Source: Serratia liquefaciens ATCC 27592 (GTDB lineage Bacteria > Pseudomonadota > Gammaproteobacteria > Enterobacterales > Enterobacteriaceae). From it: a DNA stretch of 64,000 nt. Of this stretch, positions 52,275 to 62,328 are shown one piece after another; within the stretch, counting starts at the first letter, position 1, and each line of letters begins with the position of its first letter. The notes beneath the pieces were generated by a model. That model saw nothing but the letters and a program-made list of their open reading frames with translations. It made no database searches and was not told the origin of the DNA. The DNA lies in the NCBI RefSeq assembly GCF_000422085.1, contig NC_021741.1, forward strand, positions 3,100,001 through 3,164,000, in the 5' to 3' direction. The position numbers and the translations under genes were made by a program.

Positions 52275-53672
52275 ATGGCATCGATCAGTTCATTAGGCAT
52301 CGGCTCAGGACTCGACCTCAACGGCTTGCTGGACAAGCTGAGTAAAGCGGAACAGCAGCGTCTGACCCCGTACACCACCCAGCAGACCAGCTATAACGCC
52401 CAGTTGACTGCCTATGGCACGTTAAAAGGCTCGCTGGAGAAGTTCGATAACCTCAGTAAAGAGCTGGCGAAACCGACGTTTTTCAACAACACCACCGCCA
52501 GCAAACACGATCAGTTTGCCATCACCACCACCGACAAGGCCGTGGCGGGTAACTACAGCGTTGAAGTGCTAAAGCTGGCGCAGCCGCAAACGCTGACCAC
52601 ACAGGCCCCAGTGACCGATCAGACGGAAAAACTGGGCACCGCAGGCAGCAGCGATCGTTCAATCAGCATCACCGCCGGCAACCCACCGAAAAACGTGAAT
52701 ATCCCACTGAGCGATGACCAAACCTCGCTGGTGGAAATGCGCGATGCGATTAACAATGCCAAGGCCGGCGTCAACGCCAGCATCATGCGAGTGGGTGACA
52801 ACGACTACCAACTGGCACTCAGTTCCACCACCACCGGCGAGAAGAACACCATTTCGGTGCAGGTCAACAATGACGATAAGCTAGGCGCTATCCTCAACTA
52901 CGACCCCACAGCCAAAAGCAACGCAATGAAACAAACCGTGGCCGGTCAGGATGCTGAAGTGCTGGTTAACGGCACGAAAATCAAACGCAGCACCAACTCG
53001 ATTGCCGATGCCCTGCAGGGCGTGACCATCGATCTGAAAACCACCACCAAAAAAGATGAACCGCAAAACCTGGTGATCAGCACCGACAAAACCGGTACTG
53101 CTGACAAGATCAAAGAGTGGGTCGACAACTATAACTCGCTGCTGGATACCTTTAACTCGCTGACCAAATATACTCCGGTCAAAACCGGCGAGGCGCAGAA
53201 TGCCAAAAACGGCGCGCTGCTGGGGGATAACACCCTGCGCGGTATTCAATCGTCGATTAAAAGTGCGCTCAGCGCAGCACAGGATAACCCGGATCTGAAA
53301 GGCTTGGGCAATCTGGGCATTTCAACCAATACCAAAACCGGCAAGCTGGAGATCGACAGCACTAAGCTCAACAAAGCCATCGATGAGAAACCGACGCAGG
53401 TTGCCAACTTCTTCGCTGGCAACGGCACTGATACCGGCATGGCCACCGAGATCCACAATGAGATCCAAAGCTACATCAAGGCCGGCGGCATCATTGAGAA
53501 CTCGACCAAAAGCATCAATACCAACCTCGATCGCCTGAACAGCCAGATCACCACCGTGACGGCCAGTATTCAAAGCACTATCGATCGTTATAAACAACAA
53601 TTCGTCCAACTGGATACCATGATGTCCAAACTGAGTGGCACCGGTGATTATTTAAAACAACAGTTCAAGTAA
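52275..53672 (+). CDS. fliD: Flagellar hook-associated protein 2, filament cap FliD
   Basis: The 465-residue protein has FliD N- and C-terminal domains (ASISSLGIGSGLDLNGLLDKL; a coiled-coil C-terminus INTNLDRLNSQITTVTASIQ ... LSGTGDYLKQQF). It caps the growing filament and assists flagellin folding. AAGGAG lies just upstream of the ATG. It is the first gene of fliDST. Confidence 0.96.
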   Translation: MASISSLGIGSGLDLNGLLDKLSKAEQQRLTPYTTQQTSYNAQLTAYGTLKGSLEKFDNLSKELAKPTFFNNTTASKHDQFAITTTDKAVAGNYSVEVLKLAQPQTLTTQAPVTDQTEKLGTAGSSDRSISITAGNPPKNVNIPLSDDQTSLVEMRDAINNAKAGVNASIMRVGDNDYQLALSSTTTGEKNTISVQVNNDDKLGAILNYDPTAKSNAMKQTVAGQDAEVLVNGTKIKRSTNSIADALQGVTIDLKTTTKKDEPQNLVISTDKTGTADKIKEWVDNYNSLLDTFNSLTKYTPVKTGEAQNAKNGALLGDNTLRGIQSSIKSALSAAQDNPDLKGLGNLGISTNTKTGKLEIDSTKLNKAIDEKPTQVANFFAGNGTDTGMATEIHNEIQSYIKAGGIIENSTKSINTNLDRLNSQITTVTASIQSTIDRYKQQFVQLDTMMSKLSGTGDYLKQQFK

Positions 53673-53699
53673 GAACTTTTTAACCAGGTAAAAAATCGC

Positions 53700-54110
53700 A
53701 TGTATAACCGTAGCGGAACTCAGGCCTACGCCCAGGTCAGTCTGGAAAGTGGCGTAATGAGCGCCAGCCCGCACCAGTTAATCGTGATGTTGTTCGACGG
53801 GGCGCTTAGCGCCCTGTTACGCGCACGGATACTGATGAATCAGGGTGATATCGCCGGCAAAGGACTGGCTCTGTCTAAAGCCATCAATATTATCGATAAC
53901 GGCCTGAAAAGCGGTCTCGATCATCAACAGGGCGGTGAAATGGCCGATAACCTGGCGGCGCTGTATGACTATATGAAGCGACGCCTGATGCAAGCCAACC
54001 TGCACAATGACGAAGCGGCGATTACCGAAGTGGTGAAGCTGCTGGAAAATATTGCTGACGCTTGGCGCCAGATTGGCCCCAACTACCACCCCACTCAGGA
54101 CGCCGTGTAA
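53700..54110 (+). CDS. fliS: Flagellin export chaperone FliS
   Basis: The 136-residue helical protein matches FliS (AYAQVSLESGVMSASPHQLIVMLFDGAL; LKSGLDHQQGGEMADNLAALYDYM). It binds the flagellin C-terminus and prevents early polymerisation. Its stop overlaps the fliT start by one base. Confidence 0.96.
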   Translation: MYNRSGTQAYAQVSLESGVMSASPHQLIVMLFDGALSALLRARILMNQGDIAGKGLALSKAINIIDNGLKSGLDHQQGGEMADNLAALYDYMKRRLMQANLHNDEAAITEVVKLLENIADAWRQIGPNYHPTQDAV

Positions 54111-54478
54111 TGGAACGTCAACAACAGCTGTTAGCCGCCTATCAGCAGGTGTATAGCCTGAGTAGCCAGATGATCGTTCTGGCACAAACGGAAAGATGGG
54201 AAGACCTGGTCGAGCTGGAACTGTCCTACGTGACGGCGGTGGAAAGAACCGCCGCCTTTACCGGGCAGGCCGGTCCCTCAATGGCACTACAGGAATTGCT
54301 GCACCACAAGTTGCAGCAGATCCTGGATAATGAAACCGAACTGAAGCGCCTGCTGCAACAACGTATGAATCAACTGAAAGAATTAATCGGTCAGTCGACG
54401 CGGCAAAACGTGGTCAATAATACTTATGGTCAGTTTCACGATCGCGCCCTGTTGTTGGGAGACCCACAAGTCAGATGA
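54110..54478 (+). CDS. fliT: FliD export chaperone and FlhDC antagonist FliT
   Basis: The 122-residue all-helical protein starts MERQQQLLAAYQQVYSLSSQ at the ATG of TAATG shared with the fliS stop; the longer upstream frame lies in fliS. FliT binds FliD and inhibits FlhDC when free. Confidence 0.92.
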   Translation: MERQQQLLAAYQQVYSLSSQMIVLAQTERWEDLVELELSYVTAVERTAAFTGQAGPSMALQELLHHKLQQILDNETELKRLLQQRMNQLKELIGQSTRQNVVNNTYGQFHDRALLLGDPQVR

Positions 54479-54789
54479 GTTCGCAGCAATAACGACGAAG
54501 GCAGAATAGATAGCAGCATGCACTATTACTCCCTGGTTAAGTCAGGATATTAATCCATGGCATTTGAATTATTCAGATAATGGGTAATTAGAAAAAATGC
54601 ACAATTCGAGCCTTGCTCTCACTTTAATGGATAAATACCATTCCGACACGGACGTTTTCTGTTCAGCAGGAAATTGATTTTTGATAGATAAAACACGTCG
54701 TTGTGTTTCACAACCTATGGAAAGATGTTGCTCCAACGCCAATCAAAGCGTAAAGATATTCATAGATAATGGCTGCGAAATGAATATCG
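54479..54789. other. AT-rich intergenic region between fliT and the AraC-type gene
   Basis: The 311 bases contain no supported gene, no strong terminator after fliT and no clear sigma-28 promoter. Composition is more AT-rich than the surrounding flagellar genes. Confidence 0.5.
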
Positions 54790-55656
54790 ATGGAACGTAC
54801 AATTAATCTTTGTCCAGGAATTGGTGCATCGGCACACATCATTCAGCATACTGAATTATTATTTCCTTCAGTCTATTTTGAGCAACCGCATCTGTATCTG
54901 GTACAGCAAGGCCACAAACGCGTGCGTTGGCAACAGCATGAAGTGGTGGCACATGCGGGTGAGCTGTTGATTATCGACGGAGGGCAAACCGTGGATATTA
55001 TCAACGAGCTTTCCGAGGAGGGGGTATTCAGCTGCCAGCTATTGGCCTGCGATCCGCAGTTACTCAGCATACCACCGACCCAGGCTGAAAGCGCGCCACT
55101 GAGCCCCTTCGACGCGGTGATGGCGTTACGTAACCTGCCCTGCGCGTTGATACACAGTTTCGAGACCACCAGTTTGGCGCTGACGCTTAAGCATCGTTTC
55201 CCCACGGTCATCATTCGCCACAAAATGCTGGAAATATTGCTGTGGTTAAAACAATTCAATATCAACTTCATTCATAACGAGGCCAGAAATTTAACCCAGC
55301 GAGTACGTCGCTGTCTGGCAACCGATCCGCATAATATCTGGACCGCGGCCGAGGTGGCGGAAACCCTGTCGATGAGCGAAGTCATGCTGCGACGCAAACT
55401 GTCGGCGGAGAATACCGCGCTGCGTAATCTAATGATCGACGTGCGTATGAGCAGCGCACTGACCTTGCTGCAATCTACCGATTGGCCAATATCCGCCATC
55501 GCTCAGCACGTGGGCTATGAAAGTTCTTCGCGATTTGCCGAGCGCTTTCGCAAACGCTTCGGTTTTGCCCCCACAGCCATTCGTGGGCACCAGCGAGCCA
55601 TGGAACCCCAGGCCATTCGCCCCGATCCTTTCAGCATGATGCAAGCCCAGGAGTGA
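54790..55656 (+). CDS. AraC-family transcriptional regulator
   Basis: The 288-residue protein has an AraC-type sensor region (residues 1-165; HLYLVQQGHKRVRWQQHEVVAHAGELLIIDGG, cupin-like) and a C-terminal double helix-turn-helix (about 185-270: WTAAEVAETLSMSEVMLRRKL; LTLLQSTDWPISAIAQHVGYESSSRFAERFRKRFGFAPTAIRG). Ligand and targets are unknown. It lies between fliT and fliE, where E. coli carries amyA and the yed genes, and is followed by a small membrane-peptide gene. It is not a known flagellar regulator; the two genes may be an inserted unit. Confidence 0.93.
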   Translation: MERTINLCPGIGASAHIIQHTELLFPSVYFEQPHLYLVQQGHKRVRWQQHEVVAHAGELLIIDGGQTVDIINELSEEGVFSCQLLACDPQLLSIPPTQAESAPLSPFDAVMALRNLPCALIHSFETTSLALTLKHRFPTVIIRHKMLEILLWLKQFNINFIHNEARNLTQRVRRCLATDPHNIWTAAEVAETLSMSEVMLRRKLSAENTALRNLMIDVRMSSALTLLQSTDWPISAIAQHVGYESSSRFAERFRKRFGFAPTAIRGHQRAMEPQAIRPDPFSMMQAQE

Positions 55657-55778
55657 TGACCTCCGGGATAAATTAAATCATTGAACAATGAAAGCGTCGT
55701 TTATACAGGCAATATTGGCGCAAAACAGGCGGGTGGGATAGCATCGGCGGGCATTCAGTCATCGGAAGGGAATAAACC

Positions 55779-55886
55779 ATGCTCAACGAAAAACTGCTGT
55801 TTTCCCTAGTTGTGTTGTTGCTCGGCATGTGGCTGCTGGGTTTGGTGTATGAAGAAGACGCCATGCGGCTGCTGGCGGGAAAATAA
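55779..55886 (+). CDS. Small membrane peptide (35 aa), unknown function
   Basis: The ATG at 55779 has GAAGGG 8 bases upstream and opens a 35-codon frame: MLNEKLLFSLVVLLLGMWLL, then GLVYEEDAMRLLAGK. It is one hydrophobic helix (about residues 6-24) with a short polar C-terminus, the typical look of a bacterial small transmembrane protein. A GGGCCAC/GTGGCCC hairpin right after the stop supports a real transcript. Nothing in the sequence tells its role. Confidence 0.65.
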   Translation: MLNEKLLFSLVVLLLGMWLLGLVYEEDAMRLLAGK

Positions 55887-55893
55887 AGCGGCA

Positions 55894-55912
55894 GGGCCAC
55901 CCAACGTGGCCC
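55894..55912 (+). terminator. Terminator after the small membrane-peptide gene
   Basis: GGGCCAC-CCAAC-GTGGCCC followed by GGGTTATTTTA, 8 bases past the stop. Confidence 0.75.
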
Positions 55913-56210
55913 GGGTTATTTTAGCTTTCTTTAATTAAAACGCTTATTAATACAACCAAAACGATCAGAATTAAAATACTGAACAACCGCCATCTGCGTT
56001 CACTTTTGCTACACATTATCTTATCCGGTAATTGAAACGACCTTAACCCGGAAATTATAACCCCGTGAATACCATGGCAATGTGAGTTTAACCGGGGTTT
56101 CTGCCCTGCTACTCCAGCGATTGATGTTCCCGGCCAGACACTTGTCTCGGCTTTAGAGAAGCTCTACATCTCAGAATCCGGAACCGATACTTACCTTTCG
56201 CTAAAAAGCA

Positions 56211-56233
56211 AAAACCCACCGTGGGTGGGTTTA
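56211..56233 (-). terminator. Terminator of fliE
   Basis: AAACCCACC-GTG-GGTGGGTTT; the minus-strand transcript continues TGCTTTTTAG. It lies about 85 bases past the fliE stop. Confidence 0.85.
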
Positions 56234-56315
56234 GGGTCAGTTCTTAAGCGGCCTTTCCCTGTTCAGCAAAGAATTCAGGCTTTCATTTCTGGCTGCGGGT
56301 ACAAGGCCAGTCTCA

Positions 56316-56630
56316 TCACACCGGCATATTCATTACTTCTTGATAAGCAGAAACCAGCTTATTACGCACCTGCACCCCTAACTGCAGCGAGATGGACGAT
56401 TTTTGCAGATCGACCATCACGTCATTCAGGCTAATGCCCGGCGCACCGACTTCGAAATCCTGTGCCTGTTTGCGCGCAGCCTGCTGGGTATCGCTGATCT
56501 TGCCGATCGCCGCCTTCAACTCACTGGCAAAACTGATGCCCTGCGCGGATGCGCCTTGCCCCATCTGCCCTGCCTGAATCGCCGTGGCCTGCAACTGCTG
56601 CAAAACCCCTTCAATACCCTGAATTGCCAT
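56316..56630 (-). CDS. fliE: Flagellar hook-basal body protein FliE
   Basis: The 104-residue protein matches FliE ([73 protein letters not shown]). It links the MS ring to the rod. ATG 56630 has GAGGT upstream. It is transcribed away from fliF, as in E. coli. Confidence 0.96.
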   Translation of the reverse strand: MAIQGIEGVLQQLQATAIQAGQMGQGASAQGISFASELKAAIGKISDTQQAARKQAQDFEVGAPGISLNDVMVDLQKSSISLQLGVQVRNKLVSAYQEVMNMPV

Positions 56631-56813
56631 TATGACCTCAATAAAAACGCTGCTGCCGGACGTTGTTGCATCAGGCACTACTTTGATGCTGAACACCCTA
56701 ACACAGCATTTTCATCCTAAAGCGGCTAATTAACTGCAAAAAACCCGGCTTATCGGGCCATCGAAATGGGCCCTAAGGGCGAATAATAACATGCCCAGAA
56801 ATGGGAGCGCCGC

Positions 56814-56987
56814 TATACCCGTCGCTTTTCAAGTTGCAGCGTTGTTGTCTGCCCGCGCTCATCCCAATCACTGTAGGGGGCGAATAAAATCGCCCCGATT
56901 AACTCAGGCGCAGCATGCCGCGCCCCTACAAGACCCCGGGATGAGCGAGCGGGTCGCCTGGCAGCAACTTGAAAGGCATAGGGTATA
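56814..56987. repeat. ERIC-type palindromic repeat with an internal insertion
   Basis: Left end TATACCCGTCGCTTTTCAAG and right end CTTGAAAGGCATAGGGTATA are inverted repeats like those of ERIC elements, with CGCTCATCCC and GGGATGAGCG inside. At 174 bp it is longer than the ~127-bp ERIC. The middle (56872-56930) is itself an inverted repeat, TGTAGGGGGCG...CGCCCCTACA. It lies in the fliE-fliF divergent promoter region. Confidence 0.82.
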
Positions 56988-57111
56988 TTTATATGTGTAT
57001 CAGGGAGTCTGTTTTGTCACACAACGCTAACCACACCGTTCATCAGCCTGGCAGGGAGCTACGCCGTGGCCCGCACCGGATCCTGAGCGTCATTGAAGGA
57101 CTCGGGCTAAA

Positions 57112-58812
57112 ATGAATGCTTCAATCTCCGCTACCGAAAGCCGCGATAATGGCCTGCTGGCCATGTGGAACCGCCTGCGCGCCAACCCCAAAGTCCCGCT
57201 GCTGATTGCGGCCTCCGCAGCCATCGCCATCGTGGTCGCGCTGCTGTTATGGGTGAAAAGTCCAGACTACCGCGTGCTGTACAGCAACATTAACGATCGC
57301 GACGGCGGCGCCATCGTCACCCAACTGACGCAGATGAACATCCCCTACCGCTTTGCCGAAAACGGCGCGGCGTTGCTGATCCCAGCCGAAAAAGTTCATG
57401 AAACCCGTCTGCGTTTGGCGCAGCTCGGCCTGCCTAAAGGCGGTGCCGTGGGCTTCGAACTGCTGGACCAGGAAAAATTCGGCATCAGCCAGTTCAGCGA
57501 GCAAATCAACTATCAGCGCGCGCTGGAAGGTGAATTGTCCCGTACCATCGAATCACTGGGGCCGGTACAAAACGCCCGGGTGCATTTGGCTCTGCCCAAG
57601 CCTTCGCTGTTTGTCCGCGAGCAAAAATCCCCTTCCGCTTCCGTGACCCTGACGTTGCAACCGGGTCGGGCCCTGGATGACGGCCAGATCAACGCCATCG
57701 TTTATATGGTCTCGAGCAGCGTAGCCGGTCTACCACCGGGCAACGTGACGGTGGTCGATCAGGCCGGCCGCCTGTTAACGCAGTCCGACGGCACCGGACG
57801 CGATCTGAATGCCGCACAGCTTAAGTACGCCAGCGAAGTGGAAAACCGCTATCAGCGCCGTATCGAAGCGATTTTGGCCCCGATGGTCGGCAGCGCTAAC
57901 GTACGCGCTCAGGTCACCGCACAGATCGACTTCTCCACTCGCGAGCAAACTGACGAACAGTACCAACCTAACCAAGAGCCAAATAAGGCCGCCGTACGCT
58001 CACAGCAAATGAGTCAAAGCGACCAAATTGGCGGGCCATTGGTCGGCGGCGTGCCGGGCGCATTGTCAAATCAGCCGAGCGCACCGGCTGCTGCCCCGAT
58101 TGAAACCGCCCAACCGGCCACCGCCGGCAATAATGCCGACGCAGCTAAAACCGATACGGCCACGGCGCGCAGTTCGGCAGCCAAGGGCAGCGGGCCGCAA
58201 AACTCCCGCCGCGATGAAACCATCAACTATGAGGTCGATCGCACCATTCGCCATACCCAGCATAAAGCCGGGACGGTACAGCGCCTGTCGGTCGCGGTGG
58301 TCATCAACTATCGCGGCACCGATAAGGACGGCAAACCACTGCCGATGAGCAAAGAGCAGCTGGCGCAGATCGAATCGCTGGCGCGTGAGTCCATGGGCTT
58401 CTCCAGCGCCCGTGGCGATACCCTCAACGTGGTCAACACGCCGTTTACCGATAACGAAATTACCGGCGGCGAGCTGCCGTTCTGGCAGAGCCAGTCGTTT
58501 ATCGATCGTCTGATCGATGCCGGTCGCTACCTGCTGATCCTGCTGGTCGCCTGGGTGCTGTGGCGCAAACTGGTGCGTCCGCAACTGCAAAACCGTCAGG
58601 CGGTACAAAAGGCCGCGCTCGCCGCCGCCGCTACGCCAATGGCCAAGCCGGCTGACAGCAGCAAACCCAGCAATGAGGAGCTGGCGCAGCACAAGAAATC
58701 CCAGCAGCGCGTCAGTGCAGAAGTCCAGAGCCAGCGGATCCGCGATTTGGCTGATAAAGACCCACGCGTGGTCGCTCTGGTAATCCGCCAATGGATGAGT
58801 AACGAACTATGA
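57112..58812 (+). CDS. fliF: Flagellar MS-ring protein FliF
   Basis: The 566-residue protein has two membrane helices (about 30-48 and 462-482), YscJ/FliF ring-building domains ([58 protein letters not shown]) and the cytoplasmic C-terminus that binds FliG ([18 protein letters not shown]). It is the first gene of the fliFGHIJK set. The stop overlaps the fliG start (ATGA). Confidence 0.97.
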   Translation: MNASISATESRDNGLLAMWNRLRANPKVPLLIAASAAIAIVVALLLWVKSPDYRVLYSNINDRDGGAIVTQLTQMNIPYRFAENGAALLIPAEKVHETRLRLAQLGLPKGGAVGFELLDQEKFGISQFSEQINYQRALEGELSRTIESLGPVQNARVHLALPKPSLFVREQKSPSASVTLTLQPGRALDDGQINAIVYMVSSSVAGLPPGNVTVVDQAGRLLTQSDGTGRDLNAAQLKYASEVENRYQRRIEAILAPMVGSANVRAQVTAQIDFSTREQTDEQYQPNQEPNKAAVRSQQMSQSDQIGGPLVGGVPGALSNQPSAPAAAPIETAQPATAGNNADAAKTDTATARSSAAKGSGPQNSRRDETINYEVDRTIRHTQHKAGTVQRLSVAVVINYRGTDKDGKPLPMSKEQLAQIESLARESMGFSSARGDTLNVVNTPFTDNEITGGELPFWQSQSFIDRLIDAGRYLLILLVAWVLWRKLVRPQLQNRQAVQKAALAAAATPMAKPADSSKPSNEELAQHKKSQQRVSAEVQSQRIRDLADKDPRVVALVIRQWMSNEL

Positions 58813-59801
58813 GTCTGACCGGAACCGAAAAAAGCGCCATCCTGCTGATGACGCTGGGCGAAGATCGCGCCGCCGAGGTGTTCAAACACCTTTCCTCGCG
58901 TGAAGTGCAGCAGCTGAGTGGCACCATGGCCAGCATGAGCCAGGTGTCGCACAAGCAGCTCAATGAAATACTGCGCGAATTTGAAGACGACGCCGAACAG
59001 TATGCCGCGCTGAGCGTCAACGCCAGCGACTACCTGCGTTCGGTGCTGGTCAAGGCGCTGGGCGAAGAACGTGCCGCCAGCCTGCTGGAGGACATTCTCG
59101 AATCTCGCGAGACCACCACCGGCATGGAAACGCTCAACTTTATGGAACCAATGAGCGCGGCCGATCTGATCCGCGACGAACATCCGCAGATCATCGCCAC
59201 CATCCTGGTTCACCTCAAGCGTGGCCAGGCAGCGGACATTCTGGCGCTGTTCGACGAACGCCTGCGCAACGACGTGATGCTGCGTATCGCCACCTTCGGC
59301 GGCGTGCAGCCGGCGGCGCTGGCGGAACTGACCGAAGTGCTGAACAACCTGCTCGACGGTCAAAACCTCAAGCGCAGCAAAATGGGCGGCGTACGCACCG
59401 CAGCCGAGATCATCAACCTGATGAAAACGCAGCAGGAAGAGGCGGTTATCGACGCCATGCGCGAATACGACGGCGAGCTGGCGCAGAAGATCATCGACGA
59501 GATGTTCCTGTTCGAGAATCTGGTGGAAGTCGACGATCGCAGCATCCAGCGCCTGTTGCAGGAAGTGGAAGGCGAATCCTTGCTGGTGGCGCTCAAAGGC
59601 GCGGAACAACCACTGCGCGAGAAGTTCCTCAAAAACATGTCGCAACGCGCCGCAGATATCCTGCGCGACGATCTGGCCAACCGTGGCCCGGTGCGCATGT
59701 CGCAGGTGGAGAACGAGCAGAAGGCTATCCTGCTGGTGGTCCGTCGTTTGGCCGAGAGTGGCGAAATGATTATCGGCGGTGGCGAGGACACCTATGTCTG
59801 A
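58809..59801 (+). CDS. fliG: Flagellar motor switch protein FliG
   Basis: The 330-residue protein has the three FliG domains, including [13 protein letters not shown] and the EHPQ motif, [13 protein letters not shown] and the C-terminal charged torque helix ([21 protein letters not shown]). It starts 4 bases inside the fliF end; its own end overlaps fliH by 8 bases. Confidence 0.97.
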   Translation: MSLTGTEKSAILLMTLGEDRAAEVFKHLSSREVQQLSGTMASMSQVSHKQLNEILREFEDDAEQYAALSVNASDYLRSVLVKALGEERAASLLEDILESRETTTGMETLNFMEPMSAADLIRDEHPQIIATILVHLKRGQAADILALFDERLRNDVMLRIATFGGVQPAALAELTEVLNNLLDGQNLKRSKMGGVRTAAEIINLMKTQQEEAVIDAMREYDGELAQKIIDEMFLFENLVEVDDRSIQRLLQEVEGESLLVALKGAEQPLREKFLKNMSQRAADILRDDLANRGPVRMSQVENEQKAILLVVRRLAESGEMIIGGGEDTYV

Positions 59802-60498
59802 TCGCATTAATACCCTGCCCTGGCAGCCTTGGTCGCTCAGCGATCTCAACGAGCCCAAACCGGTGCTCGACCCGCTGCCGCTGCCGGTGGAAATCACCGA
59901 CGGCGCACCGCTGGACGACAGCCTGGTTCGGGAACAACAGCTCACTCAGCTCCGCCTGCAGGCCGAGCAGCAGGGCCAGCAGTTAGGCTATGCGGACGGG
60001 CAGCAAAAAGGCTACGACGCCGGCTTCCAGGCTGGCATGGAAGAGGGTCGCCAACAGGGCTTGCTGGAAGCTCAGCAACAGCAACAACCGCTGACCGCGC
60101 ACTGGCAGCATCTGGTGACGGAATTCCAGCACACGCTGGACGCCCTCGACAGCGTGATTGCCTCGCGCCTGATGCAGTTGGCCCTGACTGCCGCCAAACA
60201 GGTGCTGGGCCAACCGCCGGTGTGCGACGGCACTGCCCTGTTGGCGCAGATCCAACAGTTGATCCAGCAAGAGCCGATGTTCAGCGGCAAGCCGCAATTG
60301 CGCGTGCACCCGGATGACTATCAGCGAATCGAGCAACAGTTGGGTGCCACGCTCAGCCTGCACGGCTGGCGGTTACTGGCGGACGGTCAGTTGCATCCTG
60401 GTGGCTGCAAGGTCAGCGCCGACGAAGGCGATCTTGACGCCAGCCTGGCAACCCGTTGGCATGAACTCTGCCGTCTGGCTGCTCCGGGAGACGTTTAA
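59794..60498 (+). CDS. fliH: Flagellar export regulator FliH
   Basis: The 234-residue protein starts [20 protein letters not shown]. It has a Gln/Gly-repeat helical centre ([29 protein letters not shown]), as in FliH GxxxG helices, and a C-terminal ATPase-binding domain ([35 protein letters not shown]). It is the peripheral stalk partner of FliI. The stop shares one base with the fliI start. Confidence 0.95.
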   Translation: MSDRINTLPWQPWSLSDLNEPKPVLDPLPLPVEITDGAPLDDSLVREQQLTQLRLQAEQQGQQLGYADGQQKGYDAGFQAGMEEGRQQGLLEAQQQQQPLTAHWQHLVTEFQHTLDALDSVIASRLMQLALTAAKQVLGQPPVCDGTALLAQIQQLIQQEPMFSGKPQLRVHPDDYQRIEQQLGATLSLHGWRLLADGQLHPGGCKVSADEGDLDASLATRWHELCRLAAPGDV

Positions 60499-61859
60499 TG
60501 ACCCTGCGCCTCGGCCGCTGGCTGACCTCACTGGATGCGCTGGAAAAACGCATCGCACACGCCCCGACGGTACGCCGCTACGGCCGCCTGACCCGCGCCA
60601 CAGGTTTGGTGCTGGAAGCCACCGGGCTACAGCTGCCGATCGGTGCCACCTGCCTGATCGAGCGTCACGACGCCGGTGAGGTCCAGGAAGTAGAAAGCGA
60701 AGTGGTCGGCTTTAACGGCCAGCGGCTGTTTCTGATGCCGCTGGAAGAAGTGGAAGGCATCGTGCCCGGCGCCCGGGTTTACGCCCGCATCTCGCCGGAA
60801 GGCCAAAGCGCCAGTAAGCAGCTTCCGCTCGGTCCGGCCCTGCTGGGTCGGGTACTGGACGGCAGCGCCAAGCCGCTCGACGGCCTGCCCGCACCGGAAA
60901 CTGGCTACCGTGCGCCGCTGATCACCGCCCCATTCAACCCACTGCAACGAACGCCGATCGAACAGGTGCTGGACGTCGGCGTGCGCACCATCAACGGCCT
61001 GTTGACCGTCGGTCGCGGTCAGCGCATGGGGCTGTTTGCCGGTTCCGGCGTCGGTAAAAGCGTGCTGTTGGGCATGATGGCGCGCTACACCCAGGCCGAC
61101 GTGATTGTCGTCGGTCTGATCGGCGAACGTGGCCGTGAGGTGAAAGACTTTATCGAAAACATTCTCGGCCCCGAAGGCCGGGCGCGTTCGGTGGTGATTG
61201 CCGCACCGGCGGACGTCTCACCGCTGCTGCGCATGCAGGGTGCAGCCTACGCCACACGCATCGCTGAAGATTTCCGCGATCGCGGCCAGCACGTGCTGTT
61301 GATCATGGATTCCCTGACGCGCTACGCCATGGCGCAACGTGAGATAGCCCTGGCCATCGGCGAGCCGCCGGCCACCAAAGGCTATCCGCCTTCCGTCTTC
61401 GCCAAGCTGCCGGCACTGGTTGAACGCGCGGGCAACGGCATCAGCGGCGGCGGGTCCATTACCGCCTTTTATACCGTGCTGACCGAAGGCGATGACCAAC
61501 AGGATCCGATCGCCGACTCGGCACGCGCCATTCTCGACGGCCATGTGGTGCTGTCGCGACGCCTGGCGGAAGCCGGCCACTATCCGGCCATCGACATTGA
61601 AGCCTCCATCAGCCGCGCCATGACCTCGCTGATCGACGAAGAACACTATCGTCGGGTGCGTAACTTCAAACAGATGCTGGCCAGCTACCAACGCAACCGC
61701 GATTTGATCAGCGTAGGCGCTTACGTCGCAGGCAGCGACCCGCTGCTGGATAAGGCCATGACGCTGTATCCGCAGATGGAAGCCTATCTGCAGCAAGGCA
61801 TTTTCGAACGCAGCGGCTATCAGGACGCCTGCCAGCAGCTACAGCAGTTGATCGTTTAA
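60498..61859 (+). CDS. fliI: Flagellar export ATPase FliI
   Basis: The 453-residue F1-beta-like ATPase has Walker [32 protein letters not shown], Walker [21 protein letters not shown] and SAGGS-like [20 protein letters not shown]. It helps unload substrates into the flagellar type III gate. Confidence 0.97.
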   Translation: MTLRLGRWLTSLDALEKRIAHAPTVRRYGRLTRATGLVLEATGLQLPIGATCLIERHDAGEVQEVESEVVGFNGQRLFLMPLEEVEGIVPGARVYARISPEGQSASKQLPLGPALLGRVLDGSAKPLDGLPAPETGYRAPLITAPFNPLQRTPIEQVLDVGVRTINGLLTVGRGQRMGLFAGSGVGKSVLLGMMARYTQADVIVVGLIGERGREVKDFIENILGPEGRARSVVIAAPADVSPLLRMQGAAYATRIAEDFRDRGQHVLLIMDSLTRYAMAQREIALAIGEPPATKGYPPSVFAKLPALVERAGNGISGGGSITAFYTVLTEGDDQQDPIADSARAILDGHVVLSRRLAEAGHYPAIDIEASISRAMTSLIDEEHYRRVRNFKQMLASYQRNRDLISVGAYVAGSDPLLDKAMTLYPQMEAYLQQGIFERSGYQDACQQLQQLIV

Positions 61860-61881
61860 CGTCACCAAAGGCGCAAACCCG

Positions 61882-62328
61882 ATGAAACCACAGTCCCCCC
61901 TGATTACCCTGCGCGATCTGGCGCAGGATGCAGTAGAACAGGCGACTCGCCAACTGGGCCAGGTGCGCAAAGCTCAGCAAGCCGCTGAACAGCAACTTTC
62001 CATGCTGCTCAACTATCAGGATGAGTACCGTCAGAAGCTGAATAATCAACTGAGCGGCGGTATGGAATCGTCCAACTGGCAGAACTACCAGCAGTTTATC
62101 GGCACGCTGGAACAGGCGATCGCCCAGCACCGCCAGCAGTTGACGCAGTGGGGAGAGAAAGTGGACCACGCGATGAAACAATGGCAGGACAAACAGCAAC
62201 GTTTGAACGCTTTCGAAACCCTGCATACCCGAGCCCAGAGCGCGGAGTTGCAGTTGGAGAACAAACGGGATCAAAAACTGATGGATGAGTTCGCTCAACG
62301 CAGTGCACAAAGGAATATACATCAATGA
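61882..62328 (+). CDS. fliJ: Flagellar export chaperone/stalk protein FliJ
   Basis: The 148-residue coiled-coil protein (LITLRDLAQDAVEQATRQLG; QLSMLLNYQDEYRQKLNNQL; QNYQQFIGTLEQAI) matches FliJ. It forms the gamma-like central stalk of the FliI ring. The end overlaps the fliK start by 4 bases. Confidence 0.95.
   Translation: MKPQSPLITLRDLAQDAVEQATRQLGQVRKAQQAAEQQLSMLLNYQDEYRQKLNNQLSGGMESSNWQNYQQFIGTLEQAIAQHRQQLTQWGEKVDHAMKQWQDKQQRLNAFETLHTRAQSAELQLENKRDQKLMDEFAQRSAQRNIHQ

Noticed and set aside
56791..57030. A 79-codon plus-strand frame upstream of fliF
   Set aside because: It is largely made of the ERIC-type repeat at 56814-56987, so the frame is incidental.
58596..59945. A 449-codon antisense frame across fliF-fliG-fliH
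   Set aside because: The flagellar genes on the other strand are certain and the antisense product resembles no protein family.
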